From positions 1,550,001 to 1,614,000 of the forward strand of contig NZ_CP046121.1 of assembly GCF_009707485.1 (NCBI RefSeq): DNA of 64,000 nt, written 5' to 3'. Below the pieces are notes generated by a model that was not told where the DNA came from, did not search any database, and worked only from the letters and a program-made list of their open reading frames with translations. The DNA is from Nostocoides sp. HKS02. Lineage in GTDB: Bacteria > Actinomycetota > Actinomycetes > Actinomycetales > Dermatophilaceae. Positions 1 to 8,652 of this stretch are shown here, piece by piece; within the stretch, counting starts at the first letter, position 1, and the number at the start of each line of letters is the position of its first letter. The position numbers and the translations under genes were made by a program.

Positions 1-632
1 CCCGCAGCGGTGAGCTCGCCGGTGTCGACGACGAGTCCGACGAGCTCCGGATCGGTGAGATCCAGCAGTTTGTCGAGGGCATCTCCGCGACGAAGCGCCG
101 ACAGGAAGTCGACGTGCAGCGCCGTGCGTATGCCGTGCCTCGCCGTGGCGGCGCCGACCGCCTCCCAGCAGTGCGCCAGCCGGGCGAGCGCGGCATCGTC
201 GATGGCCTCGGTGTCGCCGGCGCCCGGCACGGGCCGGACCAGCAGAACGGACCCGCCAAGCTCGGCCAACGCCTCGGCGAACCACGCGGCTCGCTCGACG
301 ATGATGGGAACGTCAGCCTCGAGGAGGGGCGACAGGGGCCCAGTCAGGTGTTCCATCGAGCGTTCCTGCGGATCCCAGTACCAGCTGGACACGGTGTCTA
401 TGGCGCACTCGTCCAACAGGTTTCGAAGGCCGGCAACGGAACCGAAGTTCGCCGCGAGCTGCTGGGGGTTGCCGAGCGGCTCCCACCGCCCGGTGCCCGC
501 AGTGAGCTCGACGCCCTCGAACCCGGCGATGGAGATCGTCTTGAGTGCGCGCTCGTGCTGCTCACGGCGGACGAAGTCGTCGAACTGTGGCTTCCACTGG
601 TTGATGGCGTAGCCCCACCTGATGCCAGTCAT
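1..632 (-). CDS. Sugar phosphate isomerase/epimerase-like TIM barrel, partial
   Basis: The reading frame opens at ATG 632 and stays open to the window edge, giving about 210 residues; the C-terminus lies outside. The sequence begins MTGIRWGYAINQW and contains EGVELTAG, a His-Val-Asp strand (TALHVDF) and VVDTGEL near residue 204, which resembles the VVDTGH metal-ligand strand of IolE-type (inosose dehydratase) members of the xylose-isomerase-like TIM-barrel superfamily. Such proteins isomerise, epimerise or dehydrate sugars, or cleave 3-keto-glycosides, using a divalent metal. The ATG overlaps the stop of the upstream gene as ATGA, so it is co-translated as the last visible gene of the 9567-to-1 operon. 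The exact substrate cannot be read from sequence; the fold is fairly sure. Confidence 0.75.
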   Translation of the reverse strand, partial: MTGIRWGYAINQWKPQFDDFVRREQHERALKTISIAGFEGVELTAGTGRWEPLGNPQQLAANFGSVAGLRNLLDECAIDTVSSWYWDPQERSMEHLTGPLSPLLEADVPIIVERAAWFAEALAELGGSVLLVRPVPGAGDTEAIDDAALARLAHCWEAVGAATARHGIRTALHVDFLSALRRGDALDKLLDLTDPELVGLVVDTGELTAA

Positions 633-1592
633 GAGTAGATCCGTTCCAGGACGTTGCTCGCGTACCAGCGGGAGACGGCGGTGCTCTCGGAGTAGTCGCC
701 GCCTTCCTTGTTGGCCTTGTCGTGCTCGACCGAGATCCAGCCCCGGTAGCCGTTGTCCCTGACCGCGGTCATCATCGACTCGAAGTCCACCAGGCCCTGC
801 GACGTGCCCATCTCGTAGAACCACTTGCCGGTCGTAGGCGCCATGATCTCCGAGTCGGGACGCTGTCGGTGGTCATCGCCGAGTGCCACGTGGTGCGTGT
901 CCTTGAAGTGGAACCCGCTCACTCGGTGTGCGTGCCTGTTGTAGAGCGCGACCGGGTCCACGCCGGCTATGCAGTGCTGCGCGGTGTCGACGAAGAGCGA
1001 CACGTACTGCGGGTCGGTGTGCGAGTAGAAGGTGTCGATGTCCGCTTCACTCTGGATCCCGCAGAAGAACTCGTGGTGGCACGTGAGTCGCACCCCGTGG
1101 CTCGCGGTGATCTCGCCGACCTTGTTCCACAGCTCGGCTGTGGTCTTGAGCTTGTCCTCGGTGATGGGCTCCATGTCGTAGTAGAGCGTCGCGGGCATGA
1201 CGATGATGTTGTCCAGCTGGATCTCCGACCAGCGCCCCATGGTGACGCGGAAGTCCTCGAGGATGTTCTCGTGCGTCTCCGCCAGGTGGGGGCGTAGTTG
1301 CGGGTGTCGTAGTCAGCCGCGTGGAAGGTGTGTTGACGATGCGTTCGAGGCCGTGGTCCTGCACCATCTGCTGGTACTTCGCGGGGCCGCCGTAGTCGCC
1401 ATACATCTGCCAGATGCGGAAGTCGAAGGTGTCGATCGCGTCGAAGCCGGTTGCCTTGACCTGCTTGAGGCACGCGGACATGGTCTTGTGCGAGTGCCAT
1501 TGGTCCACCGGTCCTGAAGGGCCGTTGCTACGCCAGTGGTCCATGTAGCTCCACTTGATGCGGCGCTCCCCTGCGCCATCCTGTTGCGTCAT
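629..1592 (-). CDS. Sugar phosphate isomerase/epimerase-like TIM barrel, two suspected frameshifts
   Basis: The N-terminus (MTQQDGAGERRIKWSYMDHW) reads from ATG 1592, which overlaps the previous stop as ATGA. The frame changes at 1327-1335, where ERIVNT is followed by FHAADYDTRNYAP in a second frame (an extra AC dinucleotide), and again at 1288-1292, where a run of five G probably should be six; it continues as HLAETHENILEDF and GRWSEIQ. Corrected length is 320 residues. Visible metal-ligand strands are CHHEFF, LFVDTAQH, GFHFKDTHH and ISVEHDKA, the Glu-Asp-His-Glu set of xylose-isomerase-like TIM barrels. Similar short-run indels hit essential genes elsewhere in the window, so sequencing error is more likely than decay. 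Substrate unknown; probably a 3-keto-sugar or glycoside intermediate. Confidence 0.7.
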
Positions 1593-2392
1593 CGCGCCAC
1601 GACCTGTTCGCCTGCGGCCACCTGTCGCAAGTACCCGAGCGCGTCGGCTGTCGACGCGATGGTGGGGTAGCACTCGACCCCGACCGCGCCGGCATACCCG
1701 ACTTGGTCGAGCAGCGCGAAGGCGGCCGGCCAGTCAATGGCGCCGCTGCCCGGCTCTCCCCTGCCGGGGGCATCCGCAATCTGCACGTGGGCGACCACGT
1801 CGATGACCTCAGGAAGCACGACGGTCGGGTCCTCGCCCTCGACGACGGAGTGGTACAGGTCGTAGAGGACACGGGCATGCGGGGAGTCGACCCCGCGGAC
1901 GACGGCCACCGAGTCGGAGGTCATGCTGGTCAGCACGCCCGGGTGGTCCATCCGGGTGTTGACGGCCTCGACCAGCAGAGTGACGTCGGCATCGGCCGCG
2001 ATCTCGGCGGCGCCAGCGACCGCCTCCGTCATGATCCCGATCTGGACCGGTCGCTTGAGATAGGGAACGGCCGGGCCGGACCCGACGACGACGTACGGAC
2101 ACTTGAGCCGCACCGCATCGGCGACGGTCCGTCGAACGTCGTCGAGGAAGCCCGCGTGGGTGTCCTTGAGGACGAGCCGAGTTGTCCGAGGGTCGACGAG
2201 CACCGTCCACAGCTGGACACCCGTCTCGTCGAGGGCAGCCTCGAGCGCGTCGAGGTCCTTGTCGTGGGTCCAGAAGATCTCGGCCTTGGTGAACCCGGCC
2301 CGGGAAGCGGCACGCACACGGGAGGCGAGGTCTTCGCCAGCCTCCTGGAACATGTACTCCAGGTTGACCGAGAGGGAGTCGAGCCGGTTCAC
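1589..2392 (-). CDS. Hydroxypyruvate isomerase-like TIM barrel
   Basis: This 267-residue protein has the full metal-binding pattern of the hydroxypyruvate isomerase (Hyi) branch: LLVEAVNTRMD, VLYDLYHSV, the diagnostic VAHVQIADAPGRGEPGSG and GVECYPT. Family length is about 260 residues, so it is complete. Hyi interconverts hydroxypyruvate and tartronate semialdehyde, but many clustered relatives act on other keto-sugars (for example OtnI on 2-oxo-tetronate). Both ends overlap neighbours by ATGA, placing it in the middle of the glycoside operon. A role in handling a keto-sugar product of the nearby flavin oxidases is inferred. Confidence 0.8.
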   Translation of the reverse strand: MNRLDSLSVNLEYMFQEAGEDLASRVRAASRAGFTKAEIFWTHDKDLDALEAALDETGVQLWTVLVDPRTTRLVLKDTHAGFLDDVRRTVADAVRLKCPYVVVGSGPAVPYLKRPVQIGIMTEAVAGAAEIAADADVTLLVEAVNTRMDHPGVLTSMTSDSVAVVRGVDSPHARVLYDLYHSVVEGEDPTVVLPEVIDVVAHVQIADAPGRGEPGSGAIDWPAAFALLDQVGYAGAVGVECYPTIASTADALGYLRQVAAGEQVVAR

Positions 2393-3169
2393 CGGAACGA
2401 GTCCTCGAACGTGCCGTACGGGCGCGGCGGTTCCGGAGCGAGCTTCTGGGCGGTGTCGTTGGCGTACGGCTCGTACTTCTCCGTCACGATCGGGCCGTCA
2501 ACCGTGGGAAGGAAGACCGGCTTGCCGTCGTCACCGAACCATGCCAGCTGCGAGTCGTGGCTGTGCTGGTTGTCCTTGGCGAAGCTGATCCAGTCGCGGT
2601 TGAACGGCGCTCTGGCCACCTCGTAGCAACGGAAGTGCCAGATCCGCCATGCGCCGTCCTGCTTGATGAAGTCGACGCCGTACTTGCACCACACCCAGTG
2701 GGCCCACACCGGCTTGCCGTCGACCTCGCCACCGGAGAACACATACGGCGGAACATCCTTGGCGATCTCTGGATCCATGAGCCCGGACTCCAGGCCCGCC
2801 ATGATCCAGATGCCCTTGGCGGTGGTTCCCTCGGAGGGAGACCTCGACCACGGGCGTGGTCGTGTAGTGGAACAAGAGCTTGCCAACAGGTCGTGGACGT
2901 CCGCGGTGGTATGCCGTGACCGACTCGTACGTCGAATACTCGCCGACATTGTTGTAGCGGGACCGGATCCCTTCCGTACCAGGCTTCGCCCACAGCTCGT
3001 CGATGATTCGCTCGTCCTCATAAGCGTTGTGGTAGTGCATGTAGCGGTTGAACACGTTCTCCACCGCGCCGCGGTCAGCAGCCCGAACCGCTTCGAGCTC
3101 GGTGGCCTCCACTCGTGCCTCCAGCTCCGTCAGGCGCTGGAGCAGGGTGGTGTCGTCAATGGTGGTCAT
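2389..3169 (-). CDS. SnoaL/NTF2-like fold protein, one suspected frameshift
   Basis: It starts at ATG 3169 (MTTIDDTTLLQRLTELEARV), overlapping the upstream GMC gene stop as ATGA. A short N-terminal coiled helix precedes the alpha+beta-cone segment AVENVFNRYMHYHN. The frame shifts by one base at 2836-2838: VVEVS should continue as SEGTTAKGIWIMAGLESG in the other frame, which runs to 2389. Corrected length is 259 residues. SnoaL-like proteins include hydratases, dehydratases, cyclases and catalytically inert subunits. Linked to two glycoside oxidases, it may act on the aglycone or a keto-glycoside, but no catalytic residues could be assigned. The break is a CC/CCC slip typical of this assembly. 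Confidence 0.65.
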
Positions 3170-4713
3170 CGTGCCTCTTCCGTCTGTGCTCGGGTTTGGG
3201 TGGTTGCGAGGCGCTCGATCAGGGCGTCGGCGCCGCGCACGGCGAGCGCGACGCTGGTCAGCGTGGGGTTGCACGAGTTCGCGGTCGGAATCAGGCCGTT
3301 GCCGGCCAGGACGAGCCCGTTCACACCCCAGACCCGCGAATCGGGGTCGCAGACGCTGGTGCCGTCGTCGTGTGCCCCCATGCGGACCGTGCCCATGTAG
3401 TGCAGGGAGCTTCCTGGTGGCATCACGACTGGCATCCCGTCGATGAAGGTTCCCAAGGCGGCTGCAGCGCGGTCCAGGAAGTCCCGGGCGTGGTCGAGTT
3501 CGGCCTCTTCGCGTTGCGTGACCTCGTAGGCAATCCTGATGCCCGGCAGCTGGTTCTCGTCGGGTTCATCGTCAACGAACAGAAGTCGGTCTTCGGCGCG
3601 CGGCCACTTCCGGACCCCCCAGCCCATGCCGACATAGCCTCCGGGATTGCCGATGAAAGGGCTGTCCGGCGGGAGCGGGATCGGGCACACCGGGCTGTAG
3701 ATGAGCTGTGCGTGGAATGGGTGGAGCTCCTGGTCGAAGCGAATCCCCACCACCACGCGAACCGGGTCGACCGGAGCAGCAGCTGCACCGACTGGCGGGA
3801 GCAGCCCTTCCTTGACCGCGACGACACCGAAGATGAGCGGGTGCTCGGTCAGGTACCGACCCAGTGCCTCGGGCCTGATCCCCGATGCCCACAGCAGCTG
3901 GGGGGTTCGCAGGGCATCGGCGGCAACGACGACCGCGTCAGCCCGTTCTTGGGTCTCGGCTCCGGTGGCGACATCGCGCAGGATGGCGCCCACGACCGTG
4001 TCGTCCTCGACGATGAGGCGTACGGCAAGGGTTCCTGTCCGGAGCTCGAATCGATCCGACTTCGCCCCCGGTGTGGCGAGCTCCCCCAGCACCACATCCG
4101 TGCCAGACCAGCGCATCGAGCCGTCGGCCCGGGGGTCGCCGGCGACAGGGAGCGGTTGGACGAGCAGACCGTCCGCTGCGAACTCGTCCGCGACGAGTCC
4201 CAGGAGTGCCGCAGCCTGCGGCGCACCACTGAACGCTTCGTGGGTGGTGTGCAGGAGTCGCTCTGCCTCGTCGAGCAGGTCGTCCAACTCCGCTTCGAGG
4301 AAGTCGATGCGCTCGGTGCCTATCGGCCGCGGGGTTGCGCACGTCCAGTGGGCCCCCTGACCTCCGACACAGGTCGCAGCCGCAGCAGCCGGCATACCGG
4401 TGCTTCCCTCAGCCGCGCGCCCGACCAGGTGTGTTCCCTGCCGCGCGGTGACCGTGCCCTCCATGCCGCCCGTGGGGATGCCAGCCATCCCTGCACGACC
4501 AGCGGCGGGCCCTTGCGAAGCGAGCTTGGCTGCCGTCTGCTCCTCCTTGTCCGCGATGTTGCGCACGTTCATGCCGAGAGGGTCGCTGAGCGCGGGGCCG
4601 GCCTCGACCATCAGGACCGAGACGGAGTCGCTTCGCTCCAGTAGACGACGGGCGTACACCGCTCCCGTCGGTCCGGACCCGATGACGATGACCTTGAGGC
4701 GGTCGCTGCTCAT
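3166..4713 (-). CDS. FAD-dependent GMC oxidoreductase, pyranose-oxidase / C-glycoside 3-oxidase-like (paralogue 1)
   Basis: The 515-residue protein opens with a dinucleotide-binding motif, VIVIGSGPTGAVYARRLLE (residues 9-27). GGQGAHWTCATPRP at 117-130 closely resembles the pyranose 2-oxidase motif in which the His of THW carries covalent FAD; the equivalent here is His122. The C-terminal active-site pair is His438 (SLHYMGTVRMG) and Asn482 (CNPTLTS), the His/Asn pair of pyranose and C-glycoside oxidases. Expected reaction: oxidation of a ring hydroxyl (C2 or C3) of a free sugar or glycoside with O2 or another acceptor. It sits between a 67-residue ORF and the SnoaL gene, all with ATGA overlaps. 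It is clearly paralogous to the gene at 7114-8631. C3 regiospecificity is inferred from the C-deglycosidase genes nearby. Confidence 0.85.
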   Translation of the reverse strand: MSSDRLKVIVIGSGPTGAVYARRLLERSDSVSVLMVEAGPALSDPLGMNVRNIADKEEQTAAKLASQGPAAGRAGMAGIPTGGMEGTVTARQGTHLVGRAAEGSTGMPAAAAATCVGGQGAHWTCATPRPIGTERIDFLEAELDDLLDEAERLLHTTHEAFSGAPQAAALLGLVADEFAADGLLVQPLPVAGDPRADGSMRWSGTDVVLGELATPGAKSDRFELRTGTLAVRLIVEDDTVVGAILRDVATGAETQERADAVVVAADALRTPQLLWASGIRPEALGRYLTEHPLIFGVVAVKEGLLPPVGAAAAPVDPVRVVVGIRFDQELHPFHAQLIYSPVCPIPLPPDSPFIGNPGGYVGMGWGVRKWPRAEDRLLFVDDEPDENQLPGIRIAYEVTQREEAELDHARDFLDRAAAALGTFIDGMPVVMPPGSSLHYMGTVRMGAHDDGTSVCDPDSRVWGVNGLVLAGNGLIPTANSCNPTLTSVALAVRGADALIERLATTQTRAQTEEAR

Positions 4714-4913
4714 GCGCGCATCTCCCCTGCGCCCGCCAGCCAGCTGCGAAGCTGCTTTCGATCACGGCGGATGGAGCTGACGACGTTGGCGATGACGACT
4801 CCGAGTGCCGCCGGTCCCGCGGACGAGCCAGCGTTGACGAGCAGTGCGGTGAGCTGGCGCTCGTCGAACTCTGTGGTCAGGACTGCCTGCCGGATGGTGG
4901 AGATCACGGTCAC
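4710..4913 (-). CDS. Small 67-residue protein of unknown function
   Basis: A GTG at 4913 overlaps the stop of the upstream isomerase gene (GTGA), and its own stop overlaps the ATG of the oxidase (ATGA), so the frame is framed on both sides by operon-style junctions. It starts [20 protein letters not shown] and ends [11 protein letters not shown]. The middle ([19 protein letters not shown]) is Gly/Ala/Val rich and moderately hydrophobic, but too short to call as a membrane helix with confidence; the flanks are charged. I do not recognise a family. Position directly before a GMC oxidase suggests a small partner or maturation subunit, as some FAD dehydrogenases have, but this is inference only. 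A GTG two codons later (4907) is an alternative start. Confidence 0.55.
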   Translation of the reverse strand: MTVISTIRQAVLTTEFDERQLTALLVNAGSSAGPAALGVVIANVVSSIRRDRKQLRSWLAGAGEMRA

Positions 4914-5918
4914 TCCCCCGACGCGAAGGCGGCGTCGAACGAGGCTGAAGGCGCGTCGAAGGCGAGCCGCCGCACGAACTCGAGCGCCTCGGGAGCACCG
5001 ATGAGGCGATCCATCCCTGCGTCCTCCCACTCGACGGAGATCGGTCCGGCGTACCCGATGGTGTTGAGCATCCGGAAGCACTGCTCCCACGGCACGTCAC
5101 CGTGGCCGGTGGACACGAAGTCCCAGCCGCGACGGGGGTCTGCCCAAGGAAGGTGGGACCCGAGACGTCCGTTCCGGCCGTTGCCCACCAGGCGCTTGGC
5201 GTCCTTGCAGTCGACGTGGTAGATCCGGTCCTTGAAGTCCCAGAGGAAGCCCACCGGATCAAGGTCCTGCCACACGAAGTGGCTGGGGTCCCAGTTGAGT
5301 CCGAACGCCTCACGGTGACCGATGGCCTCGAGGGTGCGGACCGTCGTCCAGTAGTCGTAGGCGATCTCCGACGGGTGGACCTCATGGGCGAAGCGAACCC
5401 CGCACTCGTCGAAGACGTCGAGGATCGGGTTCCACCGGTCGGCGAAGTCCTGGTAGCCGGCGTCCACCATCTCGGCGGATGCGGGCGGGAACATCGCGAC
5501 GTACTTCCAGATCGCCGAACCGGTGAACCCGATCACAGTGGAGACCCCGAGTCGCTGAGCCGCGCGGGCCGTCATCTTCATCTCCTCGGCAGCGCGCTGG
5601 CGGACACCCTCGGCGTCACCATCGCCCCAGACCCGGGACGAGAGAATGCCCTGATGGCGGGCGTCGATCGGGTCGTCGCACACGGCTTGCCCGGTGAGGT
5701 GGTTGGAGATCGCAAAGACCTTGAGGTTGTACCGGGCCAACAGGTCGAGCTTGGCCTGGACGTACTCGTCGTCCTCTGCAGCCTTCCACGGGTCGAAATG
5801 GTCCCCCCCAACAGGCGATCTCGAGGCCGTCGTACCCCCATTCGCAGGCGAGACGCGCGACCTCTTCGAAGGGCAGGTCGGCCCATTGACCGGTAAAGAG
5901 GGTGACAGGGCGAGTCAT
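4910..5918 (-). CDS. Sugar phosphate isomerase/epimerase-like TIM barrel, one suspected frameshift
   Basis: ATG 5918 follows a good ribosome site (GAAGGAAC) and gives [20 protein letters not shown]. At 5803-5809 a run of seven C shifts the frame; with six the protein reads [20 protein letters not shown] and joins the long downstream frame [13 protein letters not shown]. Corrected length is 335 residues. Metal-ligand strands are [26 protein letters not shown] and [11 protein letters not shown], the Glu/Asp/His/Glu set of the xylose-isomerase-like superfamily. This branch is commonly found next to Gfo/Idh/MocA dehydrogenases, as here (gap 17 bp). Likely role: isomerisation or lyase step on an oxidised sugar or glycoside. 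The substrate is not determinable. Confidence 0.78.
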
Positions 5919-5935
5919 GGTTGTTCCTTCGGTTC

Positions 5936-7117
5936 TCAGGCGGGGACGGTCTGCCAGGCCCGCGAAGCGGAACTGGTCTCGACCGCATCGAGGACACGTT
6001 GCACTTGGAGGCCGTCGTCGAATGACGGCGTCGGGTCAACGCCTGCGGCGATGGCTGACACGAGGTCGACGACCTGGTGACTGAAGCCGTGCTCGTAACC
6101 GAGGCCGTGCCCCGGAGGCCACCACGCGGCGACGTACGGATGCTCCGGCTCGGTGGCGAGGATGCGGCGAAAGCCCGCGGTGTCCGAGGACTCGGCTGCG
6201 TCGTAGAACTCGAGGACGTTCATGTCCTCGAAGTCGAAGGCGAGACTTCCCTTGGACCCGTTGATCTCGATGCGTAGGGCGTTCTTGCGGCCGTAGGCAA
6301 ACCGAGTGGCTTCGAACACCCCCATCGCGCCGCCGGCAAACTGGGCCAGGAAGCTCGCTGCGTCGTCGACGGTCACCGGCCCCCGCTCGGACGATGCTGT
6401 GCCCGCCAGGCCCGCGTGGTCGCTGGCGATGGGGCGTTCGGTGACGAACGTCCTCAGGTTTCCCGAGACCTCGACAACGGTGTCGCCCGTCAGGAACTGG
6501 GCGAGGTCCAGCGCGTGGGCTCCGATGTCGCCCAGCGCCCCCGAACCGGCCTTCTTCTTGTCGAGCCGCCAGGAAAGGGGTGCTTCAGGGTCTGCGATCC
6601 AGTCCTGGAGGTACTGAGCGCGGACGTGGCGCACCTGGCCGACGCGCCCCTGTTCGACAAGCCGTTTGGCGAGGGCGATTGCCGGTACTCGGCGATAGGT
6701 GAAGCCGACCATCGACCGCACCCCGCTTTCGCGTGCCGTCCGAGCTGCGTCCGCCATCCGCTCCGCCTCATCCACCGAGTTCGCCAGCGGCTTCTCGCAG
6801 AGGACGTGCTTGCCGGCCTCCAGTGCAGCGATGGCGATGTCGGCGTGGGTGTCACCGGGGGTACAGATGTCGACGAGGTCGACGTCGTCCCGTTCGACCA
6901 CCCGGCGCCAGTCGGTCTCGGTCGTCGCCCAGCCCATCCTCTGGGCCGCCGCACCGACGCGGTGCTCGTCACGGCCGACGAGGACCGACATCTCGGGAGC
7001 GAGTGGGAGGTCGAACATCCTGGGCGCGGTCCGCCAGGCCTGCGAATGCGCGGCACCCATGAAGGCATAGCCGACCATGGCCACGCGAAGCGGTTTCTGG
7101 GTCGGGTGCTCGGTCAC
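5936..7117 (-). CDS. Gfo/Idh/MocA family NAD(P)-dependent oxidoreductase
   Basis: A 393-residue protein from GTG 7117, which overlaps the upstream oxidase stop (GTGA). Rossmann start [18 protein letters not shown] near residue 12; the family motif [11 protein letters not shown] around residue 100 contains the catalytic-site Lys; the C-terminal alpha/beta domain includes [13 protein letters not shown]. Members oxidise or reduce sugars, inositols and keto-glycosides at a ring position. In gut C-glycoside degradation a Gfo/Idh enzyme (DgpA) performs C3 oxidation, so this one could do NAD-dependent 3-oxidation or reduce the released 3-keto sugar. The long open frame upstream of GTG 7117 overlaps the oxidase gene and is not used. 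Confidence 0.85.
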   Translation of the reverse strand: MTEHPTQKPLRVAMVGYAFMGAAHSQAWRTAPRMFDLPLAPEMSVLVGRDEHRVGAAAQRMGWATTETDWRRVVERDDVDLVDICTPGDTHADIAIAALEAGKHVLCEKPLANSVDEAERMADAARTARESGVRSMVGFTYRRVPAIALAKRLVEQGRVGQVRHVRAQYLQDWIADPEAPLSWRLDKKKAGSGALGDIGAHALDLAQFLTGDTVVEVSGNLRTFVTERPIASDHAGLAGTASSERGPVTVDDAASFLAQFAGGAMGVFEATRFAYGRKNALRIEINGSKGSLAFDFEDMNVLEFYDAAESSDTAGFRRILATEPEHPYVAAWWPPGHGLGYEHGFSHQVVDLVSAIAAGVDPTPSFDDGLQVQRVLDAVETSSASRAWQTVPA

Positions 7118-8631
7118 GGGAGGGTTCCTTCCTGCTTCGGATAGGTGCTGGCGATGTCGCGAGCACCTGCCACGGCCAGCGCGACCGAGGTCAGGGTGGG
7201 ATTGCATGCGGTGGACGTGGGGATCAGCCCGTTCCCGGCCACCCTCAGTCCGTCGACACCCCAGACCCGGGACAGCGGGTCGCACACCGAGGTGCCGTCG
7301 TCGGTCGCGCCCATGCGCGCCGTGCCCTGGTAGTGCAAGGACGCACCGGGCGGCAAGGTGATCGGGTCAGCGTCGAGAGGTTCACCGAGCGCCTCGGCCG
7401 CCTTTCGAACGGTCTGGCGGGCCTGTTCGAGCGCTGCCAGATCCCTGTCCGTGAGCGTGTAGTGGACACGGATGGCCGGCATTCCGTACGCGTCCGTCTG
7501 CTCGTCATCGAACTCGAGTCGGTCTGTCTCCTGAAGGTCCTTGGCACAGAACCAGCCCAGGCCGACGATGCTGCCGGGCTCGACGACATCGTCGGGGGCC
7601 AGCGGTACGGGCGAGGCGTCCAGCTGCATGACCTGGCCGTGGAACGGCTCCGCATCGGTGAAGGGAACCCAGCTCACACCGCTTTGACGGGCGATTCTGG
7701 GCTTCCCCGACGCCTTGCCCTCCGCAGCGTCTGCGGCGACGACGTCTCGGAGCCGTGCCGCGAAAATGACCTGGGACTGGTCGTTGAGGTAGCGGCCCAG
7801 GGCCCGCGGACGGATGCCCGACGCCCACAGCAGCTGCGGGGTCCGGACCGCATCAGCCGCCACGACGACCTGGCCGGCCGCCACGTAGTGTTCGGTCCCG
7901 TCCTGCAGGTCGCGGACCACGACACCTGACACGCAACCGTCCTCGAGCCGAAGCACACGGACCTGCGCTTCGGGGAAGAGGCTGTGCCGCGGGTTGGACC
8001 GCGTGGCGTCGCCGTAGACCACGTCGGATCCCGACCAGGTCACCCGACCGTCGTCGCGGGTCTGTACCGCCAAGGGCATGGGCTGGACCTTGCGACCCGT
8101 CGGGCGCGAATCGTCGAAAGCCCTGCCAAGGCGTGCTCGCACTTCGTCGGCGAAGGGCGCGCCGTCGAAGGCGTGGGTGGATACACCGAGGAGGCGCTCG
8201 GCTTCGTCGAGGAGTTCGTCGAGGTTGTCGATGAACCCGATCACCTCGCTGTCACCCGGTCGCGGACATGCTGCGGTCCAGTGCGCGCCCATCCCACCGA
8301 CGTTGCTCGACATCGCGAGCGAAGGTATGCCGTCCTCGCCCGGCTGTTGGAAGCCGTCGGGAAGCAGATGGGTTCCGGCGCGACGCAGCCGCCGGTCCTC
8401 AGAGTCCGAGGCGACGAGGCCTTCTGAGCGGCGCTGCGCGGCCGCCCTTTCCTCAGCGTCGGCGATGTTCTTGACATGGAGCCCGGGCGGGTCCGCCAAG
8501 AGGGGTCCCGCCTCAAACGAGACGAGCTCAAGATCGGGACGCAGCTCGCTGAGGACGCGTGCGTAGGCGGCACCGGTCGGACCACTTCCGACGATGGCAA
8601 CATCCACGCGTGAGGGGAATTTCCGCGACAT
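7114..8631 (-). CDS. FAD-dependent GMC oxidoreductase, pyranose-oxidase / C-glycoside 3-oxidase-like (paralogue 2)
   Basis: 505 residues from ATG 8631, preceded by GAGGAA. The FAD-binding motif VAIVGSGPTGAAYARVLSE starts at residue 11. VGGMGAHWTAACPRP (His117) is close to the covalent-flavin motif of pyranose 2-oxidases, and the active-site pair His433 (SLHYQGTARMG) and Asn477 (CNPTLTS) is intact. It shares conserved blocks with the oxidase at 3166-4713 along the whole length (for example QLLWASGIRP and GTSVCDP). Expected reaction: flavin-dependent oxidation of a sugar ring hydroxyl on free sugars or O-/C-glycosides. Keeping two copies in one operon suggests different glycoside or anomer preferences. 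It is the second gene of the operon, after the redoxin. Confidence 0.85.
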   Translation of the reverse strand: MSRKFPSRVDVAIVGSGPTGAAYARVLSELRPDLELVSFEAGPLLADPPGLHVKNIADAEERAAAQRRSEGLVASDSEDRRLRRAGTHLLPDGFQQPGEDGIPSLAMSSNVGGMGAHWTAACPRPGDSEVIGFIDNLDELLDEAERLLGVSTHAFDGAPFADEVRARLGRAFDDSRPTGRKVQPMPLAVQTRDDGRVTWSGSDVVYGDATRSNPRHSLFPEAQVRVLRLEDGCVSGVVVRDLQDGTEHYVAAGQVVVAADAVRTPQLLWASGIRPRALGRYLNDQSQVIFAARLRDVVAADAAEGKASGKPRIARQSGVSWVPFTDAEPFHGQVMQLDASPVPLAPDDVVEPGSIVGLGWFCAKDLQETDRLEFDDEQTDAYGMPAIRVHYTLTDRDLAALEQARQTVRKAAEALGEPLDADPITLPPGASLHYQGTARMGATDDGTSVCDPLSRVWGVDGLRVAGNGLIPTSTACNPTLTSVALAVAGARDIASTYPKQEGTLP

Positions 8632-8652
8632 TGGGGATTCCTCGATGATGGC

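Noticed and set aside
10..638. Plus-strand frames over the first 630 bases
   Set aside because: They lack ribosome sites and protein motifs; the minus-strand frame is a clear isomerase-like protein with an ATGA junction.
629..1592. Pseudogene call for the double-frameshifted isomerase
   Set aside because: The breaks lie in a G run and an AC repeat, and similar slips hit essential obgE and infB in this window, so sequence error is more likely.
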